Shown here: positions 50,158-59,350 of the stretch, piece after piece
How positions within the stretch are numbered: the stretch's first letter is position 1
Layout of the letters: each line of letters opens with the position of its first letter
Assembly (NCBI RefSeq): GCF_004135585.1
Contig: NZ_CP035502.1
Span: 283,486-347,485 of the forward strand
DNA length: 64,000 nt
Direction of reading: 5' to 3'
DNA from: Sphingosinicella sp. BN140058
GTDB lineage: Bacteria > Pseudomonadota > Alphaproteobacteria > Sphingomonadales > Sphingomonadaceae
Notes under the pieces: generated by a model
What the model saw: the letters and a program-made list of their open reading frames with translations, nothing else
What the model was told of the DNA's origin: nothing
The model's database searches: none
Translations under genes and position numbers: made by a program

Positions 50158-53100
50158 TCAGGCGGCGAGGGCCGCCTGATCCATGTCGTCCGCCGGAGCC
50201 TCGTCGTCGTTCGCCGGCTCCTCAACAGAACGCGCCAGGTCGGCCTCGAGCTCGGCAAGCTCCGCAAGCTTGTCGGTCAGTTCGGCTGCTTCCGTGAAAG
50301 GCTGATCCACACGCGCTTCGAAGGCTGGCAGGCGACGCTCCTCACGTTGGAGAGCTAAATGCGCGCGGCTGAGATCGCCGTCGAGTTCCCGGATCACGTT
50401 TTCGATCTGAGCGATCGTTCCGAGCGGGTTCGACTTGGAGGTGATGTTGATGCGGGCCGGCGACCCTGTGGTGAGTACGCGCAGCTCAACGTCGACGTCA
50501 CGCTTCGCGGATGGCTTGTCTCCATAGCCGTATCGAGCCTGCTCGCCGACGAGCTCGAGGTCGAACCCACCGATTGACCCTGTCGGGAAAGCGCCCACCG
50601 TTCCGTTTTTCTGCATCAGGCGGGCGCGAGAGATGATGATGTCGCCGGCTGCCTTGCGCTCGGTGTGCACGACCTCGTCCATGCGGAAGCGGAAGCTGTC
50701 CGCTTTGGTCGAGACACGCCGCGCGATGTCGTGCTCCAGATTCGCGATGTCTCGCGTCCAGGCGACGATTGCTCGACGAGACGAATCGATCGTTCGGCGG
50801 ACATTGAACTGGTCGTCGATATGAGCATCCCGCAGTCTCTGGAGGCGAGCGATTTCGGCTTCCAGGCCCGCCTTCTTCATGAGCCGCTCGTCGCCTGAGG
50901 CCAGGGCTTTGGCGAGAGCGAACTGGTTGGCGTCGGATCCGACGTCCTCGAGGCGACGAATGGAACGGTCGCCAGACATGGCAAGTGCGATGAAACGAGC
51001 TTTGCGCTCGAGCATCTGCCAGCTTGTTGCGTCGATGGAGCCGCGCAGCGCGTACGCGTAGATCTCGATCTCGTCGTGCTGGTTGCCTTGGCGCTCGATC
51101 CGCCCCTCCCGTTGCTCGATGTCGGCGGGAAGCCACGGCACATCGAGGTGGTGGAGCGCCTTCAGCCGTTGCTGAGCATTGACGCCAGTGCCCATCGTCG
51201 CCGTCGAGCCGAGAATGATCCGTTTGCGGCCATTGTTGAGGTCGTTGAAGAGGCGCTGCTTGGCGGCCGTCTTCTTGTAGTTCTGCATGAAGGCGATTTC
51301 GTCCGCCGGCACGCCGAGACGGATGAGTTCGTCGCGAATCCAGGTGTAAGCGGAAAAGCCGCGGGTGTTGAGAGCGTTTTCTGTGCCGAGATCGGAGAAG
51401 ATCATCTGGACCGCGCCGGCCAAGGGGTAGGGCTTGCCGGTCTCCGGATCCTGGTAGCGTTGGTCGCTCGTGCGTTGGTAGATCTCGAAGACGTTAGCGA
51501 CGAGGGTGTTGAGCTTGTTGTCCGGATCGTTCGCGGCACCTGGGATGACGAAGCGGAGATCGATGGCGGAGTGCCGGCCGTCGCCAATCACAGAGAGGAT
51601 GATGTCGTCGCCCTTCTGAACGGCTCCAGTCCGGTTCTCGATCGCCTTGATCCGGGCGGCCAGAAACTTCTGATAGTCCTTGAACGGCTCGCCAGAGGGG
51701 GCGACAACGATCTCGCGCTTGCCGCCCTTGATCACAGGCAGCTTCACGTGCTGGCGCAGGTCGTCCTTCAACACCACGTCCGCGACGCTGCGGTACATGG
51801 CCATCAGGTCGGCTACGTTCACAAACTCCGAGAAGCGCGTGACCGGCTTGTAGCTGCCGCTCGGCTGCAGCTCGAGCTCGGTTCGTGTCTCGCCGAAGTT
51901 CGCGGCCCATGCATCAAACTCGTGGATGCCCCGCTGGGCAAGAGCAACGGGCTGTAGGTAGCGCTGGATCGTGAACATCTCCCCGAGCGTGTTCGTGATC
52001 GGGGTTCCCGAGGCGAGGACAAGCGCCCGCCCGTCATTGATCGTGTCGAGGTAGAGGCTTTTGACGTAGAGGTCCCAGGCTCGCTGGGAGCCATCCGGAT
52101 CGATGCCCTTGAGATCCGACTGGTTGGTGGCGAAGCTCAGCTTCCTGAAGAGGTGCGCTTCGTCGACCAGGATCTGATCGATGCCGATCTCGCCGATGTG
52201 AACGAGATCGTCCTTGCGGGCTTTGAGCAGCTCGAGCTTCGCGCGCATGCCTTGCTTCATGCGCTCCAGACGCTTGCGCGAGACTCGATCGTTGGAATCG
52301 AGATCCTGGATGAGGCTGGTGAAGCTTTCGATCTGATCGTCGATCAAGTTCTCTTCAAACGCCGTGGGCGTCGGGATGAACTTGAACGCGTCATGGGTGA
52401 TGATGATGGCGTCCCAGTTCCCCGTTGCAGCGCGGGCGAGGAAGCGCTGGCGCTTGGGCCGAGCGAAGTTGGTCTCGTCTGCCACCAGAATGCGGGCTGT
52501 CGGGTAGAGCATGAGCCACTCGCGAGCCATTTGCGCGAGGCAGTGGTTCGGCACTGCGACCATTGGCTTCGAGACAAGCCCGAGCCGCTTTTGCTCCATC
52601 ACAATGGCCGCGAGGCTGAAGGTTTTCCCCGAGCCGACGGAGTGCGCGATGTAGGTCGAACCGGCCGCGATCACGCGCCAGATGGCCCGCTTCTGGTGAT
52701 CGCGCAATTGGATGGTGTTTGACGCACCAGGCAGCGTCAGGTGCCGGCCATCGAATTGCCGGATCACGAGATTGTTGTAGAGGTCGTTGTAGGTCCTGAC
52801 CAAGCGGTCAGCCCGGTCCGAGTCTTGCCAGACCCACTTCTCGAAGGCGGAGCGGATGGCGGCGAGCTTCTCCTTCGCGGCTTCCGTCTCCTTGACGTTG
52901 AGCTCGCGGTGTTCGCCCTCGCTGTCGCGCCAGACATCCCAAATCTTCGGGATGCAGGAGTTGAGAGCGTCCTCGAGGAGGTCGTCCGCGCCACGGCGGC
53001 CCGTGCCCCACGTCGACATGGCGCTGGCCTGGCCGAGGAACGGGTTCTTGTTCACCGTCCACGAGGCGATCTCGACCGTGTGGTAGACCTGGGTCCGAAC

Positions 53101-55299
53101 GTCCATCACTTCAGCGATGAACGTTTCAATGTCGCTTGTCGGGATCCAGGGCGCGCCAAGCCGAGCCGTGATGTCGCTGGGCTTCAGATCGACGGGTTGA
53201 ACTGCTTCAAGAGCCTCTACGTTACGTTCGAAGCGGCGATCGAGGGCCGCAATCTGCTTCGTGATGGCGAGGTTAGTGCGGACGGGCCCGGAAAGTGCTT
53301 CATCGGCGGTGATCCAGACGTCTCGATCAGGGGTCGTCTGCCCAGGATCGAGGAAGACGGCGTCACCAAGCTCTGCGAGAGCGTCGGTTTCGCTGATGCC
53401 GAGCAGGCTGCTGATCAGAGAAAGGTCGACGCGACCCGTCTCGTGAAGTGAGACGGCAAGTGCATCGCCGGCCGATTGGACGTCGGCGACACTCGGAGCG
53501 TGGATGACGCGATCGTAGAAGATGGGGCCCGGCGCCCCGGCATCGCGTTCTTCATCATACTCCTCGATCGAAGAGACGAGCCAGACGTCGGGATCCTCCA
53601 TGAACGGCTGGAGGTTCGGCCGGCGCTGGACCTCTGTCGACGTGCCGGTCTCGGGGTCGACCCGATGGGTCGTGATCGTCTTGTTGATCGGGCCGAAGGC
53701 TTTCGTGAACGCACGGTAGTGCTTCGCGAGCTCGGACTGGAGGTCTTGGTAAGGCTCGTCGAATTGCTGGGCGCGGAGGACCGCCCGGGCGCCGTCGCGA
53801 ATTGGGATGAGCCTCCGGATGATGGCCGCGTGCTTCGGGTAGAGGCCGAGCCCGCCACGGCCAGATTTCACGCTGACGCGGGTGGGCATGCCACCGACGA
53901 TCTGGAAGAGCACGTCGTTCTCGATGACGTAGCTGCTTTCTCTCAGAGCAGCGTGGTCTCCTGCTTGCATCGCACTGATGGCGAGGCTGTCCTTGTCCGC
54001 CAGCGATGGGGTTTGTCCCGCCGGCCGGGAAACGTAGCGCCCGGCGTGGGGCGCGACCACGGTCGCGATCGCCGCCGCCAGGTCGGTTGCGAGATCGAAG
54101 TTGGCAGGGGCGTTGCAGGTGTATTCTGGCCCGAACTGGCCACTGGTCCAGCTGTGCTGACCCAGCACCGCCGTGGGGTGGTCGAGGAAGTAACGATTGA
54201 CGCGGAGTGGGCCTTCTCCGGCATCGGAGTTCGGGACATCGTTGACCTCAAGCCACGCGGGGCTTTGGTCTGGATCCCAGTCGCCGCGCCGCCGGAAGAG
54301 CAGGATGTCGACGACGACTTCAGTGCCAGCTTCGTCGAGCATGGCTTTACGCGGCAGTCGAACGGCGCCGAGGAAGTCGGCCATGGAGGAAATGTGCTCG
54401 CGGGCCCTCGCGTCCGACTTGTCCATTGTATAGCGGGAAGTAACGAAGATGCCCAATCCACCGGGGCGCAGCGCCTCGATGGACCTTGCGATGAAGAAGT
54501 CGTGCAGCGAAAGCCGCAGCCGCCCAAGCGCCGTCTTGTTGCGAACGGAAAGGGAGGAAAAGGGCGGATTGCCGATCGCGAGGTCAAAATCATCCGGCAG
54601 TGCGACTTTGGTGAAGTCCTCGCTGCGGATCACCTGGTTGGGGAACAGGGCCTTGGCGACGCCTGCGGTAATCGGGTCGTTTTCGACCCCCATGAAGATG
54701 GACGCGTCGTCGAGAGCGGCGGGGCGGAGGGCCATGAAGAGGCCACTCCCGCAGCCAGGCTCCAGGATCTGGCCCCCGGCGAACCCCATCTGTCCGACCG
54801 CGGCCCACATTGCGCGGACGATTGTCTCTGGCGTGTAGTGTGCGAATTGGGTCGCGCGCATCAGGCCCTGCAGTTCGACGGGGCTCGTGAGGTCGACAAG
54901 CTCCTGGCCGAGCCCTTCCCATCCCGGACGGAAGCCATGACGCGGATGAGCGAAGATGTTGCAGGCGAGCTCAGTCGCGCCGAAGCCGACAAATTTAGCA
55001 AGGCGAGCTTGCTCGGCAGCTGTGGCGGCGCGCCCCTCCGCCTCGAGCGTCCTCAGAACTTTGATGGCGTCGAGGTTGTCCCGGGCACGAGCGAGCCACG
55101 TTGGAGCCAGCGCTCGGCCACCAGCAAGGGAGAAGTCTTGCGGAACCGCCGCAGCAAGGGGGGCGGGCGGCTGAACGACGGTTAGCGTCGGAGCCGGGCG
55201 CGCGGGAGTTTTGCCCGCCGAGCCACCCGGGGCGGCCTGCTGCTCATCGAACTCGAAGAGCCGGTACTGGATCGCGAGCGTCGAAGTTTCGGTTTTCAT
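50158..55299 (-). CDS. Large methyltransferase-helicase fusion protein (DarB-like)
   Basis: A 1713-residue protein; ATG at 55299 follows GGAG by seven bases. An Eco57I-type N6-methyltransferase domain comes first: QILEPGCGSGLF (178-188) for SAM and IGNPPF (242-247) for catalysis. A superfamily 2 helicase follows, with Walker A HSVGSGKTFSLAA near residue 885, Walker B VDEAHLFRKLSF near 1045 and motif VI DIEQREGRIERQ near 1398. A coiled-coil C-terminus closes it. Similar methyltransferase-helicases of phages and conjugative elements protect incoming DNA from restriction; that role is inferred. The two activities in one chain suggest it modifies or scans DNA while moving. Confidence 0.88.
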   Translation of the reverse strand: MKTETSTLAIQYRLFEFDEQQAAPGGSAGKTPARPAPTLTVVQPPAPLAAAVPQDFSLAGGRALAPTWLARARDNLDAIKVLRTLEAEGRAATAAEQARLAKFVGFGATELACNIFAHPRHGFRPGWEGLGQELVDLTSPVELQGLMRATQFAHYTPETIVRAMWAAVGQMGFAGGQILEPGCGSGLFMALRPAALDDASIFMGVENDPITAGVAKALFPNQVIRSEDFTKVALPDDFDLAIGNPPFSSLSVRNKTALGRLRLSLHDFFIARSIEALRPGGLGIFVTSRYTMDKSDARAREHISSMADFLGAVRLPRKAMLDEAGTEVVVDILLFRRRGDWDPDQSPAWLEVNDVPNSDAGEGPLRVNRYFLDHPTAVLGQHSWTSGQFGPEYTCNAPANFDLATDLAAAIATVVAPHAGRYVSRPAGQTPSLADKDSLAISAMQAGDHAALRESSYVIENDVLFQIVGGMPTRVSVKSGRGGLGLYPKHAAIIRRLIPIRDGARAVLRAQQFDEPYQDLQSELAKHYRAFTKAFGPINKTITTHRVDPETGTSTEVQRRPNLQPFMEDPDVWLVSSIEEYDEERDAGAPGPIFYDRVIHAPSVADVQSAGDALAVSLHETGRVDLSLISSLLGISETDALAELGDAVFLDPGQTTPDRDVWITADEALSGPVRTNLAITKQIAALDRRFERNVEALEAVQPVDLKPSDITARLGAPWIPTSDIETFIAEVMDVRTQVYHTVEIASWTVNKNPFLGQASAMSTWGTGRRGADDLLEDALNSCIPKIWDVWRDSEGEHRELNVKETEAAKEKLAAIRSAFEKWVWQDSDRADRLVRTYNDLYNNLVIRQFDGRHLTLPGASNTIQLRDHQKRAIWRVIAAGSTYIAHSVGSGKTFSLAAIVMEQKRLGLVSKPMVAVPNHCLAQMAREWLMLYPTARILVADETNFARPKRQRFLARAATGNWDAIIITHDAFKFIPTPTAFEENLIDDQIESFTSLIQDLDSNDRVSRKRLERMKQGMRAKLELLKARKDDLVHIGEIGIDQILVDEAHLFRKLSFATNQSDLKGIDPDGSQRAWDLYVKSLYLDTINDGRALVLASGTPITNTLGEMFTIQRYLQPVALAQRGIHEFDAWAANFGETRTELELQPSGSYKPVTRFSEFVNVADLMAMYRSVADVVLKDDLRQHVKLPVIKGGKREIVVAPSGEPFKDYQKFLAARIKAIENRTGAVQKGDDIILSVIGDGRHSAIDLRFVIPGAANDPDNKLNTLVANVFEIYQRTSDQRYQDPETGKPYPLAGAVQMIFSDLGTENALNTRGFSAYTWIRDELIRLGVPADEIAFMQNYKKTAAKQRLFNDLNNGRKRIILGSTATMGTGVNAQQRLKALHHLDVPWLPADIEQREGRIERQGNQHDEIEIYAYALRGSIDATSWQMLERKARFIALAMSGDRSIRRLEDVGSDANQFALAKALASGDERLMKKAGLEAEIARLQRLRDAHIDDQFNVRRTIDSSRRAIVAWTRDIANLEHDIARRVSTKADSFRFRMDEVVHTERKAAGDIIISRARLMQKNGTVGAFPTGSIGGFDLELVGEQARYGYGDKPSAKRDVDVELRVLTTGSPARINITSKSNPLGTIAQIENVIRELDGDLSRAHLALQREERRLPAFEARVDQPFTEAAELTDKLAELAELEADLARSVEEPANDDEAPADDMDQAALAA

Positions 55300-55511
55300 T
55301 TTGCACTCCAATTGCCGGGAGAGGCAATCCAACTGGGACAGGGTCGCGCGACGGCGCGGCCCGCAGCCGCGCGAGCGGGTGCAGGCCGCGGAGCGGACTA
55401 GGGGATCAGCCAGACAGGCCGAGGCGGTCGGGATCAGGCTCGACGGGCAGGCGCAGCGCCAAGCCTAGGGGCATTCCAAGGCATGCGGGCCGGGGCGGCC
55501 GGCGTTTGCTG

Positions 55512-56714
55512 TCAGTCGGGGTGGCCGTATAAATCGCCGCAACGCGTGCACTGAGTGGTGGGTGGGAGTTTTCCCGTTTCCCCGACCCAGGAGCAGAGCC
55601 CCATGCGGCACTCTTCGGTCTCGCCTGTCGGCTCAGCCGAGTCTGAGAGCTCGCACGACTTGTCAGCTGCTAGCGCCGGGACGGGAGGAACCTCCGTCAA
55701 GGTGGCGAGGGATTGTAGAATACGCGCAGCTTCGTGCATCGCCTCCTGAGTGCCGACGATCTGCTCATGAGCGCTTTCCTCGCCCTGGAAGTCGTGAGCG
55801 TGGAACCAGATGTCAGCGCCGGCGCCTGAGGTCAGAGCATCTGCGATTTCGACCAACCGTCGGTGGCCTGGTGCGATGATGTCGCTCAGCCGCAGTGGCT
55901 TATCAGTTCGAACGCGAAGCGCGGTCAGCAGTTCGGGCGTCACTGCCACGTCCGCCTCGTCGAAGGTGTAACTCTCGTTGGAGTTCACCTCGAAGTAGGC
56001 GTCGATAATCTCGCGGTCTGACATGCTTTCGGGCGTCTCCGGAACCACGTAGTCGCCGCTTCGGCGGCCCGCGACCTCGGTCCAGAAACTGCGGCAATGC
56101 TCCGCGAGCTCGGCCAAGAGGCCGTCGCGTGTCCAGGATGCGAACGTGGTGGTGCCGAAGCGATGCTCATGGAGAGCGGTATGGATTGTGACCTTCTGGG
56201 ACGAGCCGGCAGCCTTAACTTGGGGCAGGATCGTCGCGGGACTGCGAGCGGCTACTGCGAAAGCGTCGGCGGGCAGATCCGCCTCGCTCTGATTGGAGGT
56301 AGGAGACGCGGAGACGCCGGGGCCACTGTCGGTAGCGGCCTTGAACTCCGGGATAGTCTGGTCTGCGAGGTCTCCGAGCCAAGCGAGATGCCCGTAGGGT
56401 GTGACGCCGATACGCTCGGCGCGCTCGTCTCCGATGACCTGTTCGACGAAGGCCTCGTCGATGCCGTATGGTGCGGCAGCAAGGGTGTCGGTTACGAGGA
56501 TGACACGCTGGCCATTCGGCAAAGCGACCACGCCGATCGGCTGAACAGGCGGCGGATCGAGGTCGCCGCGCTTGGCTGCGGCCGAGAACTCGTTCGAATT
56601 GTGGTAGCCGAAGGCTTGAGCAGCGATCTCGAGGATCGCACTGCGCTTTCCTTTGAAGCCGCCAGCGATCAGGGCCTTCTCGAGACGATCGAGATAGATG
56701 GGGGAGGTTTTCAT
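55512..56714 (-). CDS. Hypothetical protein with C-terminal zinc-ribbon
   Basis: A 400-residue protein with ATG at 56714 after GGAG. The N-terminal 45 residues (DRLEKALIAGGFKGKRSAIL, then IAAQAFGYHNSNEFSAAAKR) form a helical motif repeated in plasmid-borne proteins. The centre is beta-rich. The C-terminus has CRMGLCSW and CTRCGDLYGH, a zinc-ribbon-like pair. No catalytic motif recognised. It lies upstream of the large helicase gene on the same strand with a 212-base gap that contains no gene I can see. Confidence 0.6.
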   Translation of the reverse strand: MKTSPIYLDRLEKALIAGGFKGKRSAILEIAAQAFGYHNSNEFSAAAKRGDLDPPPVQPIGVVALPNGQRVILVTDTLAAAPYGIDEAFVEQVIGDERAERIGVTPYGHLAWLGDLADQTIPEFKAATDSGPGVSASPTSNQSEADLPADAFAVAARSPATILPQVKAAGSSQKVTIHTALHEHRFGTTTFASWTRDGLLAELAEHCRSFWTEVAGRRSGDYVVPETPESMSDREIIDAYFEVNSNESYTFDEADVAVTPELLTALRVRTDKPLRLSDIIAPGHRRLVEIADALTSGAGADIWFHAHDFQGEESAHEQIVGTQEAMHEAARILQSLATLTEVPPVPALAADKSCELSDSAEPTGETEECRMGLCSWVGETGKLPPTTQCTRCGDLYGHPD

Positions 56715-57038
56715 GGGACCATTCTCCGAGGCGACCAGCGATGCGTGCGGGGGTCTCGTTGACCGCGATGCCGGCCGCCGTCTTAGAACGGTGGGTAGGA
56801 AGGCTTCGCGAGTTGGTTCGAAGGTTCGCCTGCGGCTTGCGGCCGCGCCTGATGGGCTGAGACCAGCGGGCCCTTCGAGGCCCAGGAGCATCGGCTCCTT
56901 CATCGCGGCTGCGGCGCAGCGGCGATGAAGAGGTCGACTGCGATTTTCCTCCCCGAGAGGTTCTCACCCCTCGGGAGAGTTCTATGTCACCTTCGTTCAG
57001 TTCAGTGCTTCGACGAAGCGGATGCGAAGCGCGGGCTT
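56715..57038. other. Gene-free interval with a hairpin
   Basis: No convincing gene lies here. A short CCCGAG / CTCGGG hairpin is found near 56953-56980, and the interval probably holds the promoter for the 400-residue gene downstream on the minus strand. Confidence 0.4.
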
Positions 57039-57350
57039 TCAGAGGAGGTCGAAGCCATCTTTCTTGAGCTCATGGTCAGCGGGGCAGGTGAATGTGATGA
57101 GGTCAGTCGTGATCTCAAGTTGGCCTGGTGCAGCAATTCGCACCTCCATGACCGCTGCTGGCGTTGCGCCGGCGGATGCGGAGGGCTGTGGCGCGGCGAG
57201 TGCGTATGGATCGTCTCTCAGATCCAGGAGGTCGCTTGCGACGGTTTGGCTTGCGGTGATCCGGGCTCCGGTCAGGCGCTCGTAGCGGAGCGCCTCCTCC
57301 TCAGCGGCCTTGATCGCGCTGGCGAGATCGGGGTGATCGCTAAGGTACAT
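57039..57350 (-). CDS. Hypothetical protein
   Basis: A 103-residue protein with ATG at 57350. The N-terminal half is one long acidic helix (SAIKAAEEEALRYERLTGAR); the second half has a beta stretch (AAPGQLEITTDLITFTCPAD). No strong ribosome site. Function unknown. Confidence 0.5.
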   Translation of the reverse strand: MYLSDHPDLASAIKAAEEEALRYERLTGARITASQTVASDLLDLRDDPYALAAPQPSASAGATPAAVMEVRIAAPGQLEITTDLITFTCPADHELKKDGFDLL

Positions 57351-57467
57351 GCCGCCGTCACCGTCGACGACTTGGATGCTCCCCCCGTGTTCGATGACGT
57401 TGAAGTGGCCGCTGCCGGCGTCCTCGGAGGCGTTGCGAGCCGAAAGGGTTTCGTGGTGGATTATGGG

Positions 57468-57815
57468 TCAGTCCTCCAGATCAACGAAGGGCGGGCGCTG
57501 GGCGAGGTCGTAGGTCATGAACGCCGCCGCCGCGCCGACGAGCAGCGCGAAGGCCGCTGCGCCGAGCGTGACGAGAAAGCCGCGACCGTCGAACGCGAGG
57601 GTGACCGCGAAGGCAGAGGCGAGCCACAAGGCCATCGTGAGGCATGCGAGGCGGATGTTTTCGGCGTCGGGCTTCCTGACCATCACATGGAACGAGAGCA
57701 GGAGCATCGTTAGCGTGGTGAATGCCGCCAGCGGCAGGGAGAAGACACCGCGATGCGTTAGCCAGAGGATCAGAACGCCGGCGAGCTCGCAGAAGACGAA
57801 AAGAGCGTAGGCCAT
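57468..57815 (-). CDS. Integral membrane protein
   Basis: A 115-residue protein with four membrane helices (MAYALFVFCELAGVLILWL, LPLAAFTTLTMLLLSFHVMV, LACLTMALWLASAFAVTLAF and TLGAAAFALLVGAAAAFMTY). ATG at 57815 is one base after the stop of the preceding gene, so translation is coupled. Small four-helix proteins of this style are common and mostly uncharacterised. Confidence 0.65.
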   Translation of the reverse strand: MAYALFVFCELAGVLILWLTHRGVFSLPLAAFTTLTMLLLSFHVMVRKPDAENIRLACLTMALWLASAFAVTLAFDGRGFLVTLGAAAFALLVGAAAAFMTYDLAQRPPFVDLED

Positions 57816-57816
57816 G

Positions 57817-58311
57817 TCAGTCTCGCGTGAGGGTGATTGTGGGAGGGGTGGAGCGCTTGTCGGGCTTCGAGATCTTCCAGCCCTTGAACACCGTCCCGAT
57901 CGACGGATCGTCATCGTTGGCGAAAAGGACGATGCGATAGGCGTCCGGAAGAGCGGCTCTGATGACATCGAGACTTCCGGCGACGGATGCCTGTCGCCCG
58001 TCGATCACGGTTGCCGGGTAGGAGAAGCGCAGCTGTGTCAGCCGGGCTTGAACTTCCGCGGCGGTAGCCACCTCGATGATGTGTTCGTGCGGCAGGATGC
58101 CGGCGATCGTCGGCTTATCGGTCACTAGGTGTGGAACCGCCCTAGCCCTGCAGGAGAAAGTCTCCGGCGTCGACGCGAACTCGCCCGCCGAAAAGGCGGC
58201 GTAAACAGTGAGCTCGATCTCGGCGCAGCTGAGCGGTCCCTTTGGGCGGAGATGCAGCCTGGGAGCGCCGGGTGCAGCGGGTTGCTGGGCGATCGTCTTG
58301 GCGCGCGCCAT
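57817..58311 (-). CDS. Hypothetical protein
   Basis: A 164-residue protein with a strong GGAGGA before ATG 58311. It is beta-rich (LHLRPKGPLSCAEIELTVYA, then LPDAYRIVLFANDDDPS) and ends in a Thr/Lys-rich tail. It is followed directly by the four-helix membrane protein. No family recognised. Confidence 0.55.
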   Translation of the reverse strand: MARAKTIAQQPAAPGAPRLHLRPKGPLSCAEIELTVYAAFSAGEFASTPETFSCRARAVPHLVTDKPTIAGILPHEHIIEVATAAEVQARLTQLRFSYPATVIDGRQASVAGSLDVIRAALPDAYRIVLFANDDDPSIGTVFKGWKISKPDKRSTPPTITLTRD

Positions 58312-58353
58312 CAGTTTCTTCCTCCAATCAGCAGAACGACGTGGTCGATGGGA

Positions 58354-59097
58354 TCACTCGCTTACGCCGGTGTTGAAGGTGGCGAGCCGGAAGGCAGTGA
58401 CCGCAGCGTCACGGCCGTGGATCGTCAGGATACGTTCGGCCAGGAGACGGAGCTTCTCGATATCGGCTTCGCGATCGCCCGCGGAACTCGCGTGGGCACG
58501 CCAGACGATGGGCTGCGGCTGCGGAATAAAGCCTGTGTCGCGGATCGAGCGCGATACGACCCCCGCAGCGTAGTCCGCCCGATCATTCGCTTCGACGTTC
58601 GCATCGACGATCCCGTCGCCGGCGCGGCGCGTGTGTCCTTTCTGATGGTCGATGGTGATCATATGCCCAATCTCGCTCTTGAGCGACGCGATTGCTTGCC
58701 ACAGTCTCTGGTGTTTGATTTTCCCCGGGGTCGACTTGCGCCAGTCATTGGCAATCCACCGGGGGAGGTGCTCGCGGTACGTGTCGATCACATACTTGCT
58801 GTCGAGGACGAGCTTGAACGTGCAGGCGGATGTGATGATCGCGTTTGCGGGATCCGTCGCAAGGGCGCGGCGATATGCTTGGACGGCCTTGAGGGCGCCC
58901 AGGAAGCCTAGAACTTCTACTTCGCCGGTGGTCGTGAGGCGCTTGCCGCCGACGAGCTCCTGGGACCAGCCCGGAGCGATTGGGTGGTCGCGTTCGAATT
59001 GGATGACCGCGGCCCAGCCGCCATGACCTTCAGCCTTGCGGGTTCCGTCGGCCATTGGAGTGCCGAGCGAGGAACCGTCCGTTGCGATCGTGGGCAT
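58354..59097 (-). CDS. RNase H-like nuclease
   Basis: A 247-residue protein of the RNase HI fold. Asp7 (IATDGSS), Glu61 (TTTGEVEVLGFLGAL), Asp99 (LDSKYVID) and Asp175 (EANDRADYAA) reproduce the D-E-D-D active site in order. The start ATG at 59097 has GGGG upstream and was preferred over 59109. The C-terminal 70 residues after the fold are extra compared with E. coli RNase HI. It probably removes RNA primers or R-loops on the plasmid. Confidence 0.85.
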   Translation of the reverse strand: MPTIATDGSSLGTPMADGTRKAEGHGGWAAVIQFERDHPIAPGWSQELVGGKRLTTTGEVEVLGFLGALKAVQAYRRALATDPANAIITSACTFKLVLDSKYVIDTYREHLPRWIANDWRKSTPGKIKHQRLWQAIASLKSEIGHMITIDHQKGHTRRAGDGIVDANVEANDRADYAAGVVSRSIRDTGFIPQPQPIVWRAHASSAGDREADIEKLRLLAERILTIHGRDAAVTAFRLATFNTGVSE

Positions 59098-59290
59098 ATC
59101 AGGCCCCACCTTGCGCCGGCGAGCGGCACAGGCCGGACGCTGAGGAGATTGTGTGCATGTTGGTCATGTGCCGCCCGCAATTGTGGAGGGCTCGCGAGGG
59201 GAATTTCCTCCTACCTCAGAGCGCCATACGAGATGGAAGCCACCTTCAGCTTCTTATAGGCGGGAGACAGGATCTTTCCGGCGATCCCGA

Positions 59291-59326
59291 GACAAAGAAA
59301 AGGGGCCGCCCGGACGGGCGACCCCT
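59291..59326 (-). terminator. Rho-independent terminator downstream of the MucR-like gene
   Basis: On the minus strand an 11-bp stem (GGGGTCGCCCG paired with CGGGCGGCCCC, one mismatch) with a short loop is followed by TTTTCTTT. It ends the transcript 25 bases after the MucR-like stop codon. Confidence 0.85.
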
Positions 59327-59350
59327 GCACGATTGGTCCTGACGGCCTTC

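Noticed and set aside
53476..55185. Plus-strand open frame of 569 residues opposite the methyltransferase-helicase gene
   Set aside because: It is antisense to a gene with strong motifs and has shadow composition.
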